The position numbers and the translations under genes were made by a program. Of a DNA stretch of 64,000 nt, positions 41,162-50,378 are shown piece by piece (within the stretch, counting starts at the first letter, position 1; every line of letters begins with the position of its first letter). The DNA is from Chloroflexota bacterium. Its GTDB lineage: Bacteria > Chloroflexota > Anaerolineae > Anaerolineales > E44-bin32. Below the pieces are notes generated by a model. The model searched no databases and was not told the DNA's origin. It saw only the letters and a list, made by a program, of their open reading frames with translations. Where the stretch lies: positions 111,032-175,031 of the forward strand of contig JADFRG010000001.1 in assembly GCA_022561385.1 (NCBI GenBank). The letters are read 5' to 3'.

Positions 41162-42967
41162 ATGACGGAACTCGGGACGGACTTCGACCTACAGGAAACG
41201 CTGGCCGATCGCCGCATCGTCGGGCTTTGGCGGCTGATGCGCGGCTTCCGGCTGATCTTTCTGGTCGCTACCCTGAGCATCGGGGGAGCGGCGCTGGCGC
41301 GCGCCGGCACCTACCTGCTGCTTGGCTTTTACGTCGACCAGGTGCTCGTCGCCGAGGATGCCGGTCGGCTGCTCCCTTGGGTAGCCTTGGCGTTCCTGGC
41401 CCTGGCCCTGGCCCAGGGCGGCGCAACCTTCCTCAGCGGCCGCCTGGCAGCCAAGACCGCAGAGGGAATCGCGAAACGCACGCGAGAGTACTTGTTCGAC
41501 CACCTCCAGCGGCTGCATTTTCGTTATCACGATAAGGCGCGCACCGGGGAGCTCGTACAGCGCTCCACCTCCGACGTAGATGCCATCCGCCGCTTCTTCT
41601 CAGATCAGGCCCTGGGCGCCAGCCGAATTGTGCTGCTTTTGGTGGTCAATCTAGCGGTGCTGATCAACCTCAACCTACGCCTGGCGCTGCTTTCGGTGGT
41701 TGTCGTTCCAATTACCGTCGCCATGTCCTTCTTCTTGTTTCGCCGGATTTCGGAGGCCTACGAGGCCTACCAAGAACAAGAGGCTACCCTCTCCAATCGG
41801 CTTCAAGAAAACCTATCCGGTGTGCGGGTGGTGAAGGCCTTTGCCCGGCAGGAGTATGAACGATCGAAGTTCGACGTTGAGAATTGGGAGAAGTTTACGC
41901 GGGGACGACGCGTACTGCGGCTGCACTCCGTCTATTGGCCGCTGTCCGATATCCTGTCTAGCTTTCAGCTGCTCTTCGGCCTGACCATCGGCGCGCTCAT
42001 GGCGATGGACGGAACCATCACCATCGGGGCCTACATAACTTACGCGGGCATGATCTTTTGGATCATCTGGCCCATTCGCAATCTGGGACGGCTGGTTGTC
42101 CAGATGTCCGCGGGCCTGGTGTCCTACGGTCGAGTGGCGGAGATAATCCGGGAGCAAGAAGAGCCTTTACGCCTGGGCGAGTACGAACCCACCGGCCCTC
42201 CGGCAGGAGAAGTGACATTTGAAGGGGTCGAGTTCGAGTATGAGGCCGGCAGCCCGGTATTGAGGCAAATCGATCTGCACGTGCGGCCGGGACAGGTGAT
42301 TGCGCTGCTTGGGCCGACCGGATCCGGCAAGTCGAGCTTGGTGAACCTGCTGCCGAGGTTCTACGAATATACAGGGGGCAGCTTGAAGTTGGATGGCGTG
42401 GAACTGAATACCTACCCCCGCAGTTACCTGCGCCGACATATAGGCATTGTTGAGCAGGAGCCGTTCTTATTCTCGCGCACCATTCGGGAAAACATCGCTT
42501 ATGGCGCCAAACATGAGGTGAGTCAGGAGCAGATCGAGGCTGCCGCACGCGCGGCCGCTATCCACGATGTGATCCTCACCTTCTCCGATGGCTACGATAC
42601 GTTGGTGGGGGAGCGGGGGGTCACGCTTTCAGGAGGGCAAAAACAACGCATCGCCATTGCGCGTACGCTGCTGGCGGATCCTCAGATCCTGATTCTGGAC
42701 GACTCGACCTCCTCCGTTGACCCAGAGACGGAGGTCTTGATCCGCGAGGCCCTGGAGCGGTTGATGCAAAATCGGACCAGCTTCGTCATCGCACACCGCA
42801 TTCAGAGCCTGATGGGCGCGGACCTGATCCTGGTGCTGGACCGTGGGCGCGTCGTCCAGCGGGGCACACACGAAGAGCTTCTCGAAGAGGGGGGCCTCTA
42901 CCTGCAGATCCATGATGCGCAGACCCGCATAGAAGTCGAATTAGGGAAAGAGATCGCCGGTGTCTGA
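41162..42967 (+). CDS. ABC exporter half-transporter A (degenerate-site subunit)
   Basis: 601 aa. An N-terminal six-helix ABC-type exporter domain (about 30-320) is followed by the ATPase domain with Walker A LGPTGSGKSSLVNLL, signature TLSGGQKQRIAIART and Walker B ILILDDSTSSVD. The catalytic Glu after Walker B is Asp (LDDS), as in the non-canonical subunit of heterodimeric exporters such as TM287 or BmrC. It overlaps the partner gene by 8 nt. Together they should export a hydrophobic compound, lipid or drug-like molecule; the substrate is unknown. Confidence 0.94.
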   Translation: MTELGTDFDLQETLADRRIVGLWRLMRGFRLIFLVATLSIGGAALARAGTYLLLGFYVDQVLVAEDAGRLLPWVALAFLALALAQGGATFLSGRLAAKTAEGIAKRTREYLFDHLQRLHFRYHDKARTGELVQRSTSDVDAIRRFFSDQALGASRIVLLLVVNLAVLINLNLRLALLSVVVVPITVAMSFFLFRRISEAYEAYQEQEATLSNRLQENLSGVRVVKAFARQEYERSKFDVENWEKFTRGRRVLRLHSVYWPLSDILSSFQLLFGLTIGALMAMDGTITIGAYITYAGMIFWIIWPIRNLGRLVVQMSAGLVSYGRVAEIIREQEEPLRLGEYEPTGPPAGEVTFEGVEFEYEAGSPVLRQIDLHVRPGQVIALLGPTGSGKSSLVNLLPRFYEYTGGSLKLDGVELNTYPRSYLRRHIGIVEQEPFLFSRTIRENIAYGAKHEVSQEQIEAAARAAAIHDVILTFSDGYDTLVGERGVTLSGGQKQRIAIARTLLADPQILILDDSTSSVDPETEVLIREALERLMQNRTSFVIAHRIQSLMGADLILVLDRGRVVQRGTHEELLEEGGLYLQIHDAQTRIEVELGKEIAGV

Positions 42968-44780
42968 TTTCGGATTCGAAGAGGAGGAATTCACCACCGA
43001 CTTTTCGGGGCAGACCTTGTGGCGCATTTTGGGGCTGGCCCGACCTCACTGGCGCTGGGTTCTTGGATTCCTTTTTACCATCGCGGTGGTTTCAGCCGTG
43101 GACTCGATCCTCACCTTCATTACGGCAAAGATCATCGACGATGCGATCCTGGCCAATGATCGTGAGGCTTTGATACGGTGGGTGACGCTTTACGCGGGCC
43201 TGATCTTTGTTTCGGCGGCCGGTGTTTTTGGGTTCATCTATCTGGCGGGGATACTCGGCGAACGCATCCGTTATGACATGCGTCGCAGTCTCTTCAACCA
43301 TTTACAGGAGCTTTCACTTTCCTACTTCGATCGCACTCCGGTGGGATGGATCATCTCGCGCGTGACCTCCGACACCGACCGGGTGGCTGAGCTCGTGACC
43401 TGGGGACTCCTGGACGTCACCTGGGGCATCCTGAACATCCTCACGGCCATGATTTTTATGGTGATCATCAACTGGCGGTTGGCGTTGATCGTGTTCGCAT
43501 TCTTGCCGGTGATCGTCATCTCGGCGGTCAAATTCCACAAGCGAATCCTGACCGAATTCCGACTGGTGCGAAAGATCAACTCCAAAATTACGGGTGCCTT
43601 CAATGAAAGCGTCACAGGCGTGCGCGTCACCAAGGCACTGGGCCGAGAGGAGGAGAACCTACGTGAATTCGGCGGCCTGACCAGCGATATGTTTAAGGCC
43701 GGATACCGAGCGGCTTGGCTCTCAGCGCTCTTCTTGCCGGTAGTCCAGCTGGTCAGCTCCTTCGCCATTGGGGCCGTCGTGTGGTTCGGCGGACTGGAGG
43801 TGTTGACGGGGGCCATGACGATTGGTGGCATCCAGGCCTTCGTTTCCTATATCCTGTTCATGCTCTGGCCAATCCAGGAGATGGCCAGGGTTTATGCCGA
43901 AATGCAGCGTGCATTGGCCTCCGGCGAACGCGTATTTTCATTAATGGATTCGGTTCCCGAAATCTCGGACAAGCCGGATGCGTTCGACCCCGGCAGCATC
44001 CTGGGGGATATTAAGTTTGATCATGTAGATTTTCACTACAAGGCCGACAGCCCTATCCTGCGCGATTTCTCACTTTCTGTCGAGCGCGGAGAAACCATCG
44101 CTCTGGTTGGACCGACCGGCGGCGGCAAGAGCACCATCGTGAACTTGCTGGCACGCTTCTACGAGCCCACCGGCGGCGTGATCACCATCGGCGGCGAGGA
44201 CTACACTCACTTTTCGCTGCAGGCCATCCACTCCCGCCTCGGAATGGTGCTGCAGACCCCTCATCTCTTCTCCGGCACGATCCGAGACAATATCCGCTAC
44301 GGTTATCTGGAGGCAGATCAATCGGAGGTCGAACAAGCGGCCAAGATCGCGGGCGCCCATGATTTCGTGGTTGCGATGGAAGAGGGTTACGAGTCCGAAG
44401 TAGGGGAGGGCGGCGTGTTATTGTCGGTCGGTCAGAAACAGCTGATCAGCCTGGCACGTGCCGTGCTGGCGGATCCCGAAATATTTATCATGGACGAGGC
44501 CACCAGCTCGGTGGACACACTGACCGAATCACTGATCCAGCGCGGCATCGAAGCGATGATGACCGACCGGACCAGCTTCATCATTGCGCACAGGCTGTCC
44601 ACCATAAAGCGCGCGGATCGTATTTTGGTGATCCGGGAGGGGCAAATTGCTGAAATGGGCAGCCATTTGGAGTTGCTGCGCCTCAGAGGCCATTATTACC
44701 GGCTCTACACGCAGCAATTTAGACGCCAGTTGGAGAAGCAGTACGGGGTCTTCGGGGCTCCCAAGCCAACTCCGGCCTAG
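42960..44780 (+). CDS. ABC exporter half-transporter B (catalytic-site subunit)
   Basis: 606 aa from a GTG overlapping the previous stop. The exporter transmembrane domain (IRYDMRRSLFNHLQELSLSY, GWIISRVTSDTDRV) precedes an ATPase domain with Walker A VGPTGGGKSTIVNLL, a degenerate signature LLSVGQKQLISLAR and an intact Walker B IFIMDEATSSVD. This complements the first subunit: its Walker motifs pair with the partner's LSGGQ to make the active site, while its own weak signature completes the inactive one. The pairing strongly supports an obligate heterodimer. Confidence 0.94.
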   Translation: MSDFGFEEEEFTTDFSGQTLWRILGLARPHWRWVLGFLFTIAVVSAVDSILTFITAKIIDDAILANDREALIRWVTLYAGLIFVSAAGVFGFIYLAGILGERIRYDMRRSLFNHLQELSLSYFDRTPVGWIISRVTSDTDRVAELVTWGLLDVTWGILNILTAMIFMVIINWRLALIVFAFLPVIVISAVKFHKRILTEFRLVRKINSKITGAFNESVTGVRVTKALGREEENLREFGGLTSDMFKAGYRAAWLSALFLPVVQLVSSFAIGAVVWFGGLEVLTGAMTIGGIQAFVSYILFMLWPIQEMARVYAEMQRALASGERVFSLMDSVPEISDKPDAFDPGSILGDIKFDHVDFHYKADSPILRDFSLSVERGETIALVGPTGGGKSTIVNLLARFYEPTGGVITIGGEDYTHFSLQAIHSRLGMVLQTPHLFSGTIRDNIRYGYLEADQSEVEQAAKIAGAHDFVVAMEEGYESEVGEGGVLLSVGQKQLISLARAVLADPEIFIMDEATSSVDTLTESLIQRGIEAMMTDRTSFIIAHRLSTIKRADRILVIREGQIAEMGSHLELLRLRGHYYRLYTQQFRRQLEKQYGVFGAPKPTPA

Positions 44781-44843
44781 AGATCCACCCCGCATAGCTG
44801 CTGAATCCGCGCGAAATCGGCCTCCGCAGGAAGCAGTTTAGCG

Positions 44844-44870
44844 TTGAAACGGAGCATGCGATGCTAGAAT
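44844..44870 (+). promoter_or_regulatory. Promoter of thrC-thrB, leaderless arrangement
   Basis: TTGAAA (44844-44849), a 15-nt spacer and an extended -10 TGCTAGAAT (hexamer 44865-44870). The hexamer ends 6 nt before the thrC ATG, so the mRNA probably starts at the initiation codon. Confidence 0.6.
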
Positions 44871-44876
44871 CACCGG

Positions 44877-45911
44877 ATGCCCGGAATCATTGAGCGCTTC
44901 CGCCCCTATCTCGATCTACCGTTAGGAGTCGACCCAATCACCCTCTCGGAGGGTAATACGCCATTGATCTCCATGCCCCGGCTTGCATCCGACCTGGGAG
45001 CAGCCGAGCTACATATCAAGTTTGAGGGCTCAAATCCCACCGGCTCATTTAAAGACCGCGGCATGACCACCGCCATAACAGAAGCTGTTTCGCGCGGCGC
45101 CAGCGCGGTGATCTGCGCCAGCACCGGCAATACGGCGGCCAGCGCCGCGGCCTATGCGGCCCGCGCCGGACTGCGGTGCGTGGTGTTATTGCCCCACGGC
45201 GGGGTGGCGAGCGGGAAGCTGGCGGCTGCATACACTCACGGAGCGGAAGTGGTCGAAGTAGAGGGATCCTTCGACCAGGCGCTAGGCCTGGCTCGCCGTC
45301 TTTCGGAGCGAGCCCCAATCGGATTGGTCAATTCGCTCAACCCGTACCGGCTCGAGGGCCAGAAGACGGCTGCTTTCGAGATCACGGAAGCGCTGGGAGG
45401 CGCACCGGACTGGCTTGCTCTTCCGGTAGGCAACGCAGGAAATATCAGCGCCTATTGGATGGGGTACCGTCAACTTGCGGATTTGGAGGGCGGAGACCTG
45501 CCACACTTCCTGGGGGTTCAAGCGCGAGGGTCCGCCCCCCTGGTCGAGGGTCACGTTATCGAACACCCCGAGACCGTTGCCAGCGCGATTCGCATCGGCA
45601 ATCCGGCGCGTGGCGAGCAAGCGCTTACGGCGGCGGAGGAATCGGGCGGACGGATCATCGCCGTGCCCGATCGTGCCATCCTGGAGGCGCAGCGCGACCT
45701 GGCCCACGAAGGGCTGTGGGTCGAACCCGCCTCCGCGGCGGGTCTTGCAGGCCTGAGGAGCGAGGTCGAAGCCGGACGCCTGAACCTGAGCGGGCAGCGC
45801 GTGGTGTGTGTGTGTACCGGCCATGGGTTGAAGGACCCGCAGGTGCCCGCCGAACCCACAACTCTCATTCCTCCGAACCTGCAAGCTCTGGAAGATCTGC
45901 TCAAGCTGTGA
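44877..45911 (+). CDS. thrC: Threonine synthase
   Basis: 344 aa, the short PLP fold-type II form. LSEGNTPLISMPRLA opens the domain, and FEGSNPTGSFKDRGMTTAIT carries the PLP-binding Lys. ASTGNTAASAAAYAARAG is the phosphate/PLP loop, and LPVGNAGNISAYWMGYRQL matches threonine synthase better than threonine dehydratase. It converts O-phosphohomoserine to threonine. The homoserine kinase gene follows with a GTGA overlap, giving the two final steps of threonine synthesis in one unit. The promoter suggests leaderless translation. Confidence 0.94.
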   Translation: MPGIIERFRPYLDLPLGVDPITLSEGNTPLISMPRLASDLGAAELHIKFEGSNPTGSFKDRGMTTAITEAVSRGASAVICASTGNTAASAAAYAARAGLRCVVLLPHGGVASGKLAAAYTHGAEVVEVEGSFDQALGLARRLSERAPIGLVNSLNPYRLEGQKTAAFEITEALGGAPDWLALPVGNAGNISAYWMGYRQLADLEGGDLPHFLGVQARGSAPLVEGHVIEHPETVASAIRIGNPARGEQALTAAEESGGRIIAVPDRAILEAQRDLAHEGLWVEPASAAGLAGLRSEVEAGRLNLSGQRVVCVCTGHGLKDPQVPAEPTTLIPPNLQALEDLLKL

Positions 45912-46837
45912 AATCGATACGAATACGGGTCCCGGCAAGCGTGGCCAATTTAGGTCCTGGCTTCGATACACTTGCCCTAGCGTTAGATCTTCATAACGAA
46001 CTGACGGTAGAAGTTATCGACGCGGATTTGGATTTCGAGGTAGAAGGGGAGGGTAAGGGGCAGTTGCCAACCGACGCCTCTAACCTGATCGCACAGGCCG
46101 CCTACCGCCTGTTCCAGACCGTCGGAACCCGACCTCCCGGTATGCGCATTCGATCGAACAACCATATCCCGCTTGGATCCGGATTGGGCTCTTCCGCGGC
46201 AGCCATCGTTGCGGGCCTGATGGCGGCGGACGCGATCGCCGAAAGCGGAATGAGCCGAGAGCAACTGCTGGAAATTGCGTGGGAGCTAGAGGGACACGCG
46301 GATAACGCAGCCGCAGTCCTATTTGGGGGGCTCACGATCGTGGGTCAAGCTTCAGGCAGCCTGATGACCACACAGATTCCGATCGCCCCAATGCGGTTGG
46401 CGGTGGTTACACCCGAGATCGAGATGCCCACTGAGCGTATGCGAGACGCACTTCCTCAGGAGGTGCCTTTGCGTGACGCGGCCCTTAATCTGGGCCGCAT
46501 GGCGCTGATGCTGGAGGCGCTCCGTCACGGAGACTTCGAGCTCCTGTCGCGCGCCTCCGAAGATTGCCTTCACGAGCCTTATCGGATTCCGCTGATCCCG
46601 GGCTGCTCTGAAGCCCGCCTCGCGGGATTGGAGGCCGGCGCGGCTGCCGTAACGCTGGCCGGTGCGGGGCCCGGCTTGATCGCGTTTGCGCCCGATCGCC
46701 ATGAGGCCATCGCCGAAGCGATGGCTAACGTCTACAGCTCCTACGATTATCCCGTTCGCAAGTTTGTGCTGAATCCCGAACCGCAGGGTGCCCGTCTGCT
46801 CCTCACCGCCCACTCAGACGAACCGGGTCGGGACTAG
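45908..46837 (+). CDS. thrB: Homoserine kinase
   Basis: 309 aa, GHMP kinase family. VPASVANLGPGFDTLALALD is the N-terminal signature, HIPLGSGLGSSAAAIVAGLM the ATP-binding glycine/serine loop, and AAAVTLAGAGPGLIAFAP the C-terminal GHMP motif. It phosphorylates homoserine, supplying the threonine synthase encoded just upstream. The start is the GTG overlapping the thrC stop. The ORF track extends the frame 732 nt upstream across thrC, but that part is an Arg/Gly-rich shadow. Confidence 0.95.
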   Translation: MKSIRIRVPASVANLGPGFDTLALALDLHNELTVEVIDADLDFEVEGEGKGQLPTDASNLIAQAAYRLFQTVGTRPPGMRIRSNNHIPLGSGLGSSAAAIVAGLMAADAIAESGMSREQLLEIAWELEGHADNAAAVLFGGLTIVGQASGSLMTTQIPIAPMRLAVVTPEIEMPTERMRDALPQEVPLRDAALNLGRMALMLEALRHGDFELLSRASEDCLHEPYRIPLIPGCSEARLAGLEAGAAAVTLAGAGPGLIAFAPDRHEAIAEAMANVYSSYDYPVRKFVLNPEPQGARLLLTAHSDEPGRD

Positions 46838-46902
46838 AATGAATGTAAAGTTTGCGCGGTTTATTAAATGCTCAGCTCCCTAGGCCACCTTCAAAGGAAA
46901 AT

Positions 46903-48144
46903 ATGAGACCTATTTGGCTCCTGCTGGTCGCCCTGCCGCTGGCCGCCTGCGGCGGAACGATCGCTTCAGAAACCCCCACCGCAGTCTCCCGGCAAATCCG
47001 GGGTGAACTCAGCGCTCTTCAGCTGTCGGTCTTGGAAGAGATTCGCGAGGCGGTGGAGGAGGATTTTGTTTATCCCGACTTAGGGGGAGCGGACTGGGAA
47101 TCAGAGGTTGCATTGGTGCGGCACCGCATTGAAGCAGGCCTGACCCAGCTCGAATTCGCGAGCGCCGTAGACGAGCTGGTAGCGGCCCTTCCGGAAGGAA
47201 CTGCCAGCTATCTGTCCCGCGCCCAGCGCGTGGAGGCCGAGTTCCAGTCTGGGACTCTGTATGAGGGCATCGGAGCCTTCGTATCGCTTCGAACGGAGCC
47301 ACAACCCCGTATTCTCCTGCTCTCCGTCATTTCCGGTTCTCCCGCTGAAGAAGCCGGCCTGCGCGCGCATGACGCGGTTTATAAGGTAGATGGCTTCCCC
47401 GTAACAGAAGAGGAAGGACTCTCAATCGTCGCGCGGATTCGAGGTCCGGCAGGTACAGAAGTGCTGCTTGAAGTTGGCTCGCCCGGGGAGGATCCTAGGG
47501 AGGTGATGGTACGTCGCGATCGCGTCACCGCCGCAGATACCCTCAAGGGTGATCTGGTGCCCCCGGGCATGCTCTACGTGCTGGTTCCGGTCGCGGTGGC
47601 CGACAACACTCTCGCTGAGACCATGGCTGGGCTGTTGCAGGTTTCTGAGCAACAAGCGGAACCCGTACAGGGTCTGGTGCTCGATCTGCGGATTGCCGGC
47701 TCAAGCTCAAGCTGGCCGCTGACCGAAATGTTGAGCCTGTTCGGGAACGGATCCATGGGGCGATTTGTCACGCGTGCGGGGGAGCAACCACTGATCATTC
47801 CCGCGGCCGGCATTTTTAATTCACAGACCATCCCCTTGGCGATCCTGGTGGGTCCGGACACCAGCGGTGCGCCTGAAGTATTCGCGGCCGCGCTGCAGGC
47901 CGTGGGCCGGGCCGCTCTTGTGGGATTGCCCACTGGCGGCCATGCGTTAGGTTTCCGTCAGCAGACGCTGTCGGATGGTTCGATGCTGACGTTCGCCGAT
48001 TCTTCCTATATATCTCCGCAGGGCCGCGATCTGGGTATTACCGGCCTGACGCCCGATCTGCAAATCCAGGCCGACTGGGATGAAGTTACTCCCGAATCTG
48101 ATCCGGTACTGCAGAGCGCAATTGATCTGCTGCTCAGGAGCTAG
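46903..48144 (+). CDS. PDZ-S41 peptidase-like lipoprotein lacking catalytic Ser and Lys
   Basis: About 413 aa from ATG 46903. A lipoprotein signal peptide (WLLLVALPLAACGG) is followed by an N-terminal helical region, a PDZ domain (SGSPAEEAGLRAHDAVYKVDG) and an S41/CtpA-like domain ending SYISPQGRDLGITGLTPDLQ. Aligned by eye with E. coli Tsp, the catalytic Ser is Gly (G322 in DTSGAPEVF) and the Lys is His (H347 in GLPTGGHALGF), 25 residues apart as in Tsp. It is probably a non-proteolytic envelope binding protein. It follows thrB by 65 nt but is likely unrelated to it. Confidence 0.85.
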   Translation: MRPIWLLLVALPLAACGGTIASETPTAVSRQIRGELSALQLSVLEEIREAVEEDFVYPDLGGADWESEVALVRHRIEAGLTQLEFASAVDELVAALPEGTASYLSRAQRVEAEFQSGTLYEGIGAFVSLRTEPQPRILLLSVISGSPAEEAGLRAHDAVYKVDGFPVTEEEGLSIVARIRGPAGTEVLLEVGSPGEDPREVMVRRDRVTAADTLKGDLVPPGMLYVLVPVAVADNTLAETMAGLLQVSEQQAEPVQGLVLDLRIAGSSSSWPLTEMLSLFGNGSMGRFVTRAGEQPLIIPAAGIFNSQTIPLAILVGPDTSGAPEVFAAALQAVGRAALVGLPTGGHALGFRQQTLSDGSMLTFADSSYISPQGRDLGITGLTPDLQIQADWDEVTPESDPVLQSAIDLLLRS

Positions 48145-48195
48145 GGAGGAGATTAGAATTTGAAGAGTCCAAGGGCGCCGAAATATGCCGAATGC

Positions 48196-48201
48196 TACAA
48201 T
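48196..48201 (+). promoter_or_regulatory. Extended -10 box upstream of the FtsH-like gene
   Basis: TGCTACAAT (hexamer 48196-48201) lies about 140 nt before the ATG. The leader between them contains alternative hairpins (GGGGCGAGCCCC at 48252-48263, or AGCCCC/GGGGCT at 48258-48274) that are mutually exclusive. Confidence 0.45.
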
Positions 48202-48340
48202 CTTTGCTACGCTTGTTTGGGCCAAAATCTGCATAATTTGAGCACTCGCTCGGGGCGAGCCCCTTATCGGGGCTTAAAGCTTCGTTCCGGGCCGCTCCTA
48301 TGAGGCAGGTCGGCGGCTTGAGAGACCACGGGAGACTAAT

Positions 48341-50287
48341 ATGACCAACAACGACAAACCCCTGATTGTCAAAGGTGAGGATCCTCTGGACCGCGTCGGG
48401 AGGCGCGAGAGAGAAACCCGCACGGATCTGGGCGAAAAGCCATTAGCCAGGCGTGTCATGCTGAAGGCTGCCCACATCGCCCGCCGATTCTGGTGGCTTG
48501 GAGTATTGCTGTTCATGTTGCTCTGGGCCATGTTGAACCCCACGGTCATGAACATCGCGCTCCTTGGCTTGAGTTTTGTAGGGCAATTGGCCTTTGCGGT
48601 TCTTTTTATGGTGGTGCAGTTCGGCGCGCTCTTCTGGTTTATGGGCCGCACGCGCACAGTGGTCATCAAACCCGGCGATCCGAAGGCGGTCACCTTCGAC
48701 GATTACTGGGGCCAACCGCATCTGGTCGAGTTGGTCAAGCAGTGGATCAGCCTGCTGGCCGATCGGGATGATTTTGTCGAGATGGGCGGTCAGTACATCA
48801 ATGGACTCATGCTCACCGGAGAACCGGGCACCGGCAAAACACTGCTAGCCAAGGCCATGGCGGGCGAAGCGGGCATCGCCTTCATGTCCGTAGAGGGATC
48901 CGGGTTCAGGGGCATGTTCTGGGGCATGGACACACTCAAGATGATGGGTTTTGTCCGCAAGGCTAGGAAACTTGCCCGCGAATACGGGGCTTGCATCGCC
49001 TATATCGATGAAATCGATGCGGTGGCCATGAGCCGCTCCGGGGTCATGGGCGGCCAACCGCAAATGGGGGGTGGTGGGGGTGGCATGATGGGCGGCATGG
49101 GGATGAACGGCGCCCTGACTCGTTTGCTGTATGAGATGGACGGCATGGCGGAACCTAGCCGATCCGAAACCTGGAAAGCCAAGATCTATGCCATGCTCGG
49201 AAAGCCCCCGCCGTTGCGCAACTGGCACGTGTTATTTATGGGCTCTACGAACCGACCGGACGTCCTGGACCCGGCGCTACTCCGACCCGGAAGGTTCGAT
49301 CAGGTCATTCAAGTCGATCGCCCCGACCGAGTCGGTCGTCGAGCGATCGTCGAGGGTTACCTGGCCAAGATCCGACACGATCCCAAGAAGATCGATATCG
49401 AAGCGATCGTCGCGGATACCCCGCGCGCCACGCCGGCCCAGGTCATGGCCGCCATCACCAAGGATTCCGTGCGCCACGCATTGTTTCAGGGCCGCGACCA
49501 CGTGATTCAAGAGGACGTCGACCAGGCTATTCAGGAGCAGATCGTCGGAATGGCAAACCCGGTGCGGGAAATGGATCCGCTGCAGAAGCGCCAGATCGCC
49601 TACCATGAAGCGGGTCATGCGATCCTGCAGCACTACATGATGCCCGACCAGCGCATCTCACGGGTGAGTATTGTTCGTCGTTCGAAGGGCGTACTTGGCT
49701 ACGTGTTGCCGGTAGATACGGTCGAGATTTATGGTCAACCGCTGAGACGCATCGTGGCAGATATCATGGTCGCCCTGGGCGGACATATCTGTGTGAAGCT
49801 ATTCATGGGAGAGTTCTGGACGGGTGCAACTTCCGATTTTGAGAACGCTCGCCGTCAGCTCCGACAGCTTGCTATACTGGGTTTCTTTGGGCCGCCCGTT
49901 TCTGAGCTCTACGCGGATGTAAAGGAGCTTCGTTTCTCCGACGAGCGGGTGGAGAATGTGTGGAAGCAGCTGGAGGAACAGGTAGAGCGGTCTCTGCACC
50001 AACATGCGGACGAAGTGGAGGCGGTTGTGGAGGCGCTTCTGGAGAAGGACGAACTCTCGAACACTGAAGTGCTGGAAATCCTGGGCAAGAACAGCCTCCA
50101 GGTCGCGGTGGACGAAGGATTGGAAATGGAGAGCGTGCTCGAGCAATTGGGGGTCAATCCGAGCGGGCTCGCATATCAGCGCCGCGAGCGTTTGCGTGTT
50201 GAAGAGAAGATTGAGGAACCGGCGCCCAAAACAGCAGTGTCGTCTGAAAAGGAAAAGAAGAGCGTCAAGCGAAAGAGTAAAAGCTAG
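48341..50287 (+). CDS. Divergent FtsH-like AAA+ zinc metalloprotease
   Basis: 648 aa. Two N-terminal membrane helices (about 51-101) precede an AAA domain with Walker A GEPGTGKT (160-167), Walker B YIDEID (221-226) and an arginine-finger region STNRPDVLDPALLRPGRFDQ. The protease domain has the zinc motif HEAGH (422-426), and TGATSDFENARRQL supplies the expected third ligand. Unlike typical FtsH, a Gly/Met-rich insert (about 234-257) and a second insert (about 271-293) lie between Walker B and the sensor region, and the pore loop reads FRGMFWGMDT. The C-terminal tail is Lys/Glu rich. It may be a specialised second FtsH paralogue. Confidence 0.9.
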   Translation: MTNNDKPLIVKGEDPLDRVGRRERETRTDLGEKPLARRVMLKAAHIARRFWWLGVLLFMLLWAMLNPTVMNIALLGLSFVGQLAFAVLFMVVQFGALFWFMGRTRTVVIKPGDPKAVTFDDYWGQPHLVELVKQWISLLADRDDFVEMGGQYINGLMLTGEPGTGKTLLAKAMAGEAGIAFMSVEGSGFRGMFWGMDTLKMMGFVRKARKLAREYGACIAYIDEIDAVAMSRSGVMGGQPQMGGGGGGMMGGMGMNGALTRLLYEMDGMAEPSRSETWKAKIYAMLGKPPPLRNWHVLFMGSTNRPDVLDPALLRPGRFDQVIQVDRPDRVGRRAIVEGYLAKIRHDPKKIDIEAIVADTPRATPAQVMAAITKDSVRHALFQGRDHVIQEDVDQAIQEQIVGMANPVREMDPLQKRQIAYHEAGHAILQHYMMPDQRISRVSIVRRSKGVLGYVLPVDTVEIYGQPLRRIVADIMVALGGHICVKLFMGEFWTGATSDFENARRQLRQLAILGFFGPPVSELYADVKELRFSDERVENVWKQLEEQVERSLHQHADEVEAVVEALLEKDELSNTEVLEILGKNSLQVAVDEGLEMESVLEQLGVNPSGLAYQRRERLRVEEKIEEPAPKTAVSSEKEKKSVKRKSKS

Positions 50288-50326
50288 AAGTAGCGCCACT
50301 GCCCCAAGGGATCAAGAACCGAGAAT

Positions 50327-50358
50327 AAAAAGGGAGGCCGCGTTGGCCTCCCTTTTTT
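50327..50358 (+). terminator. Rho-independent terminator after the FtsH-like gene
   Basis: AAAAAGGGAGGCC pairs with GGCCTCCCTTTTT (13 bp, 5-nt loop). It is probably bidirectional, as a minus-strand gene ends at 50379. Confidence 0.88.
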
Positions 50359-50378
50359 GATTTTGGTTTAGCGCTATC

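Noticed and set aside
45176-45907. Long plus-strand upstream extension of the thrB frame across thrC
   Set aside because: Arg/Gly/Pro-rich shadow of thrC in another frame; thrB proper begins at the GTG overlapping the thrC stop and the family N-terminus starts there.
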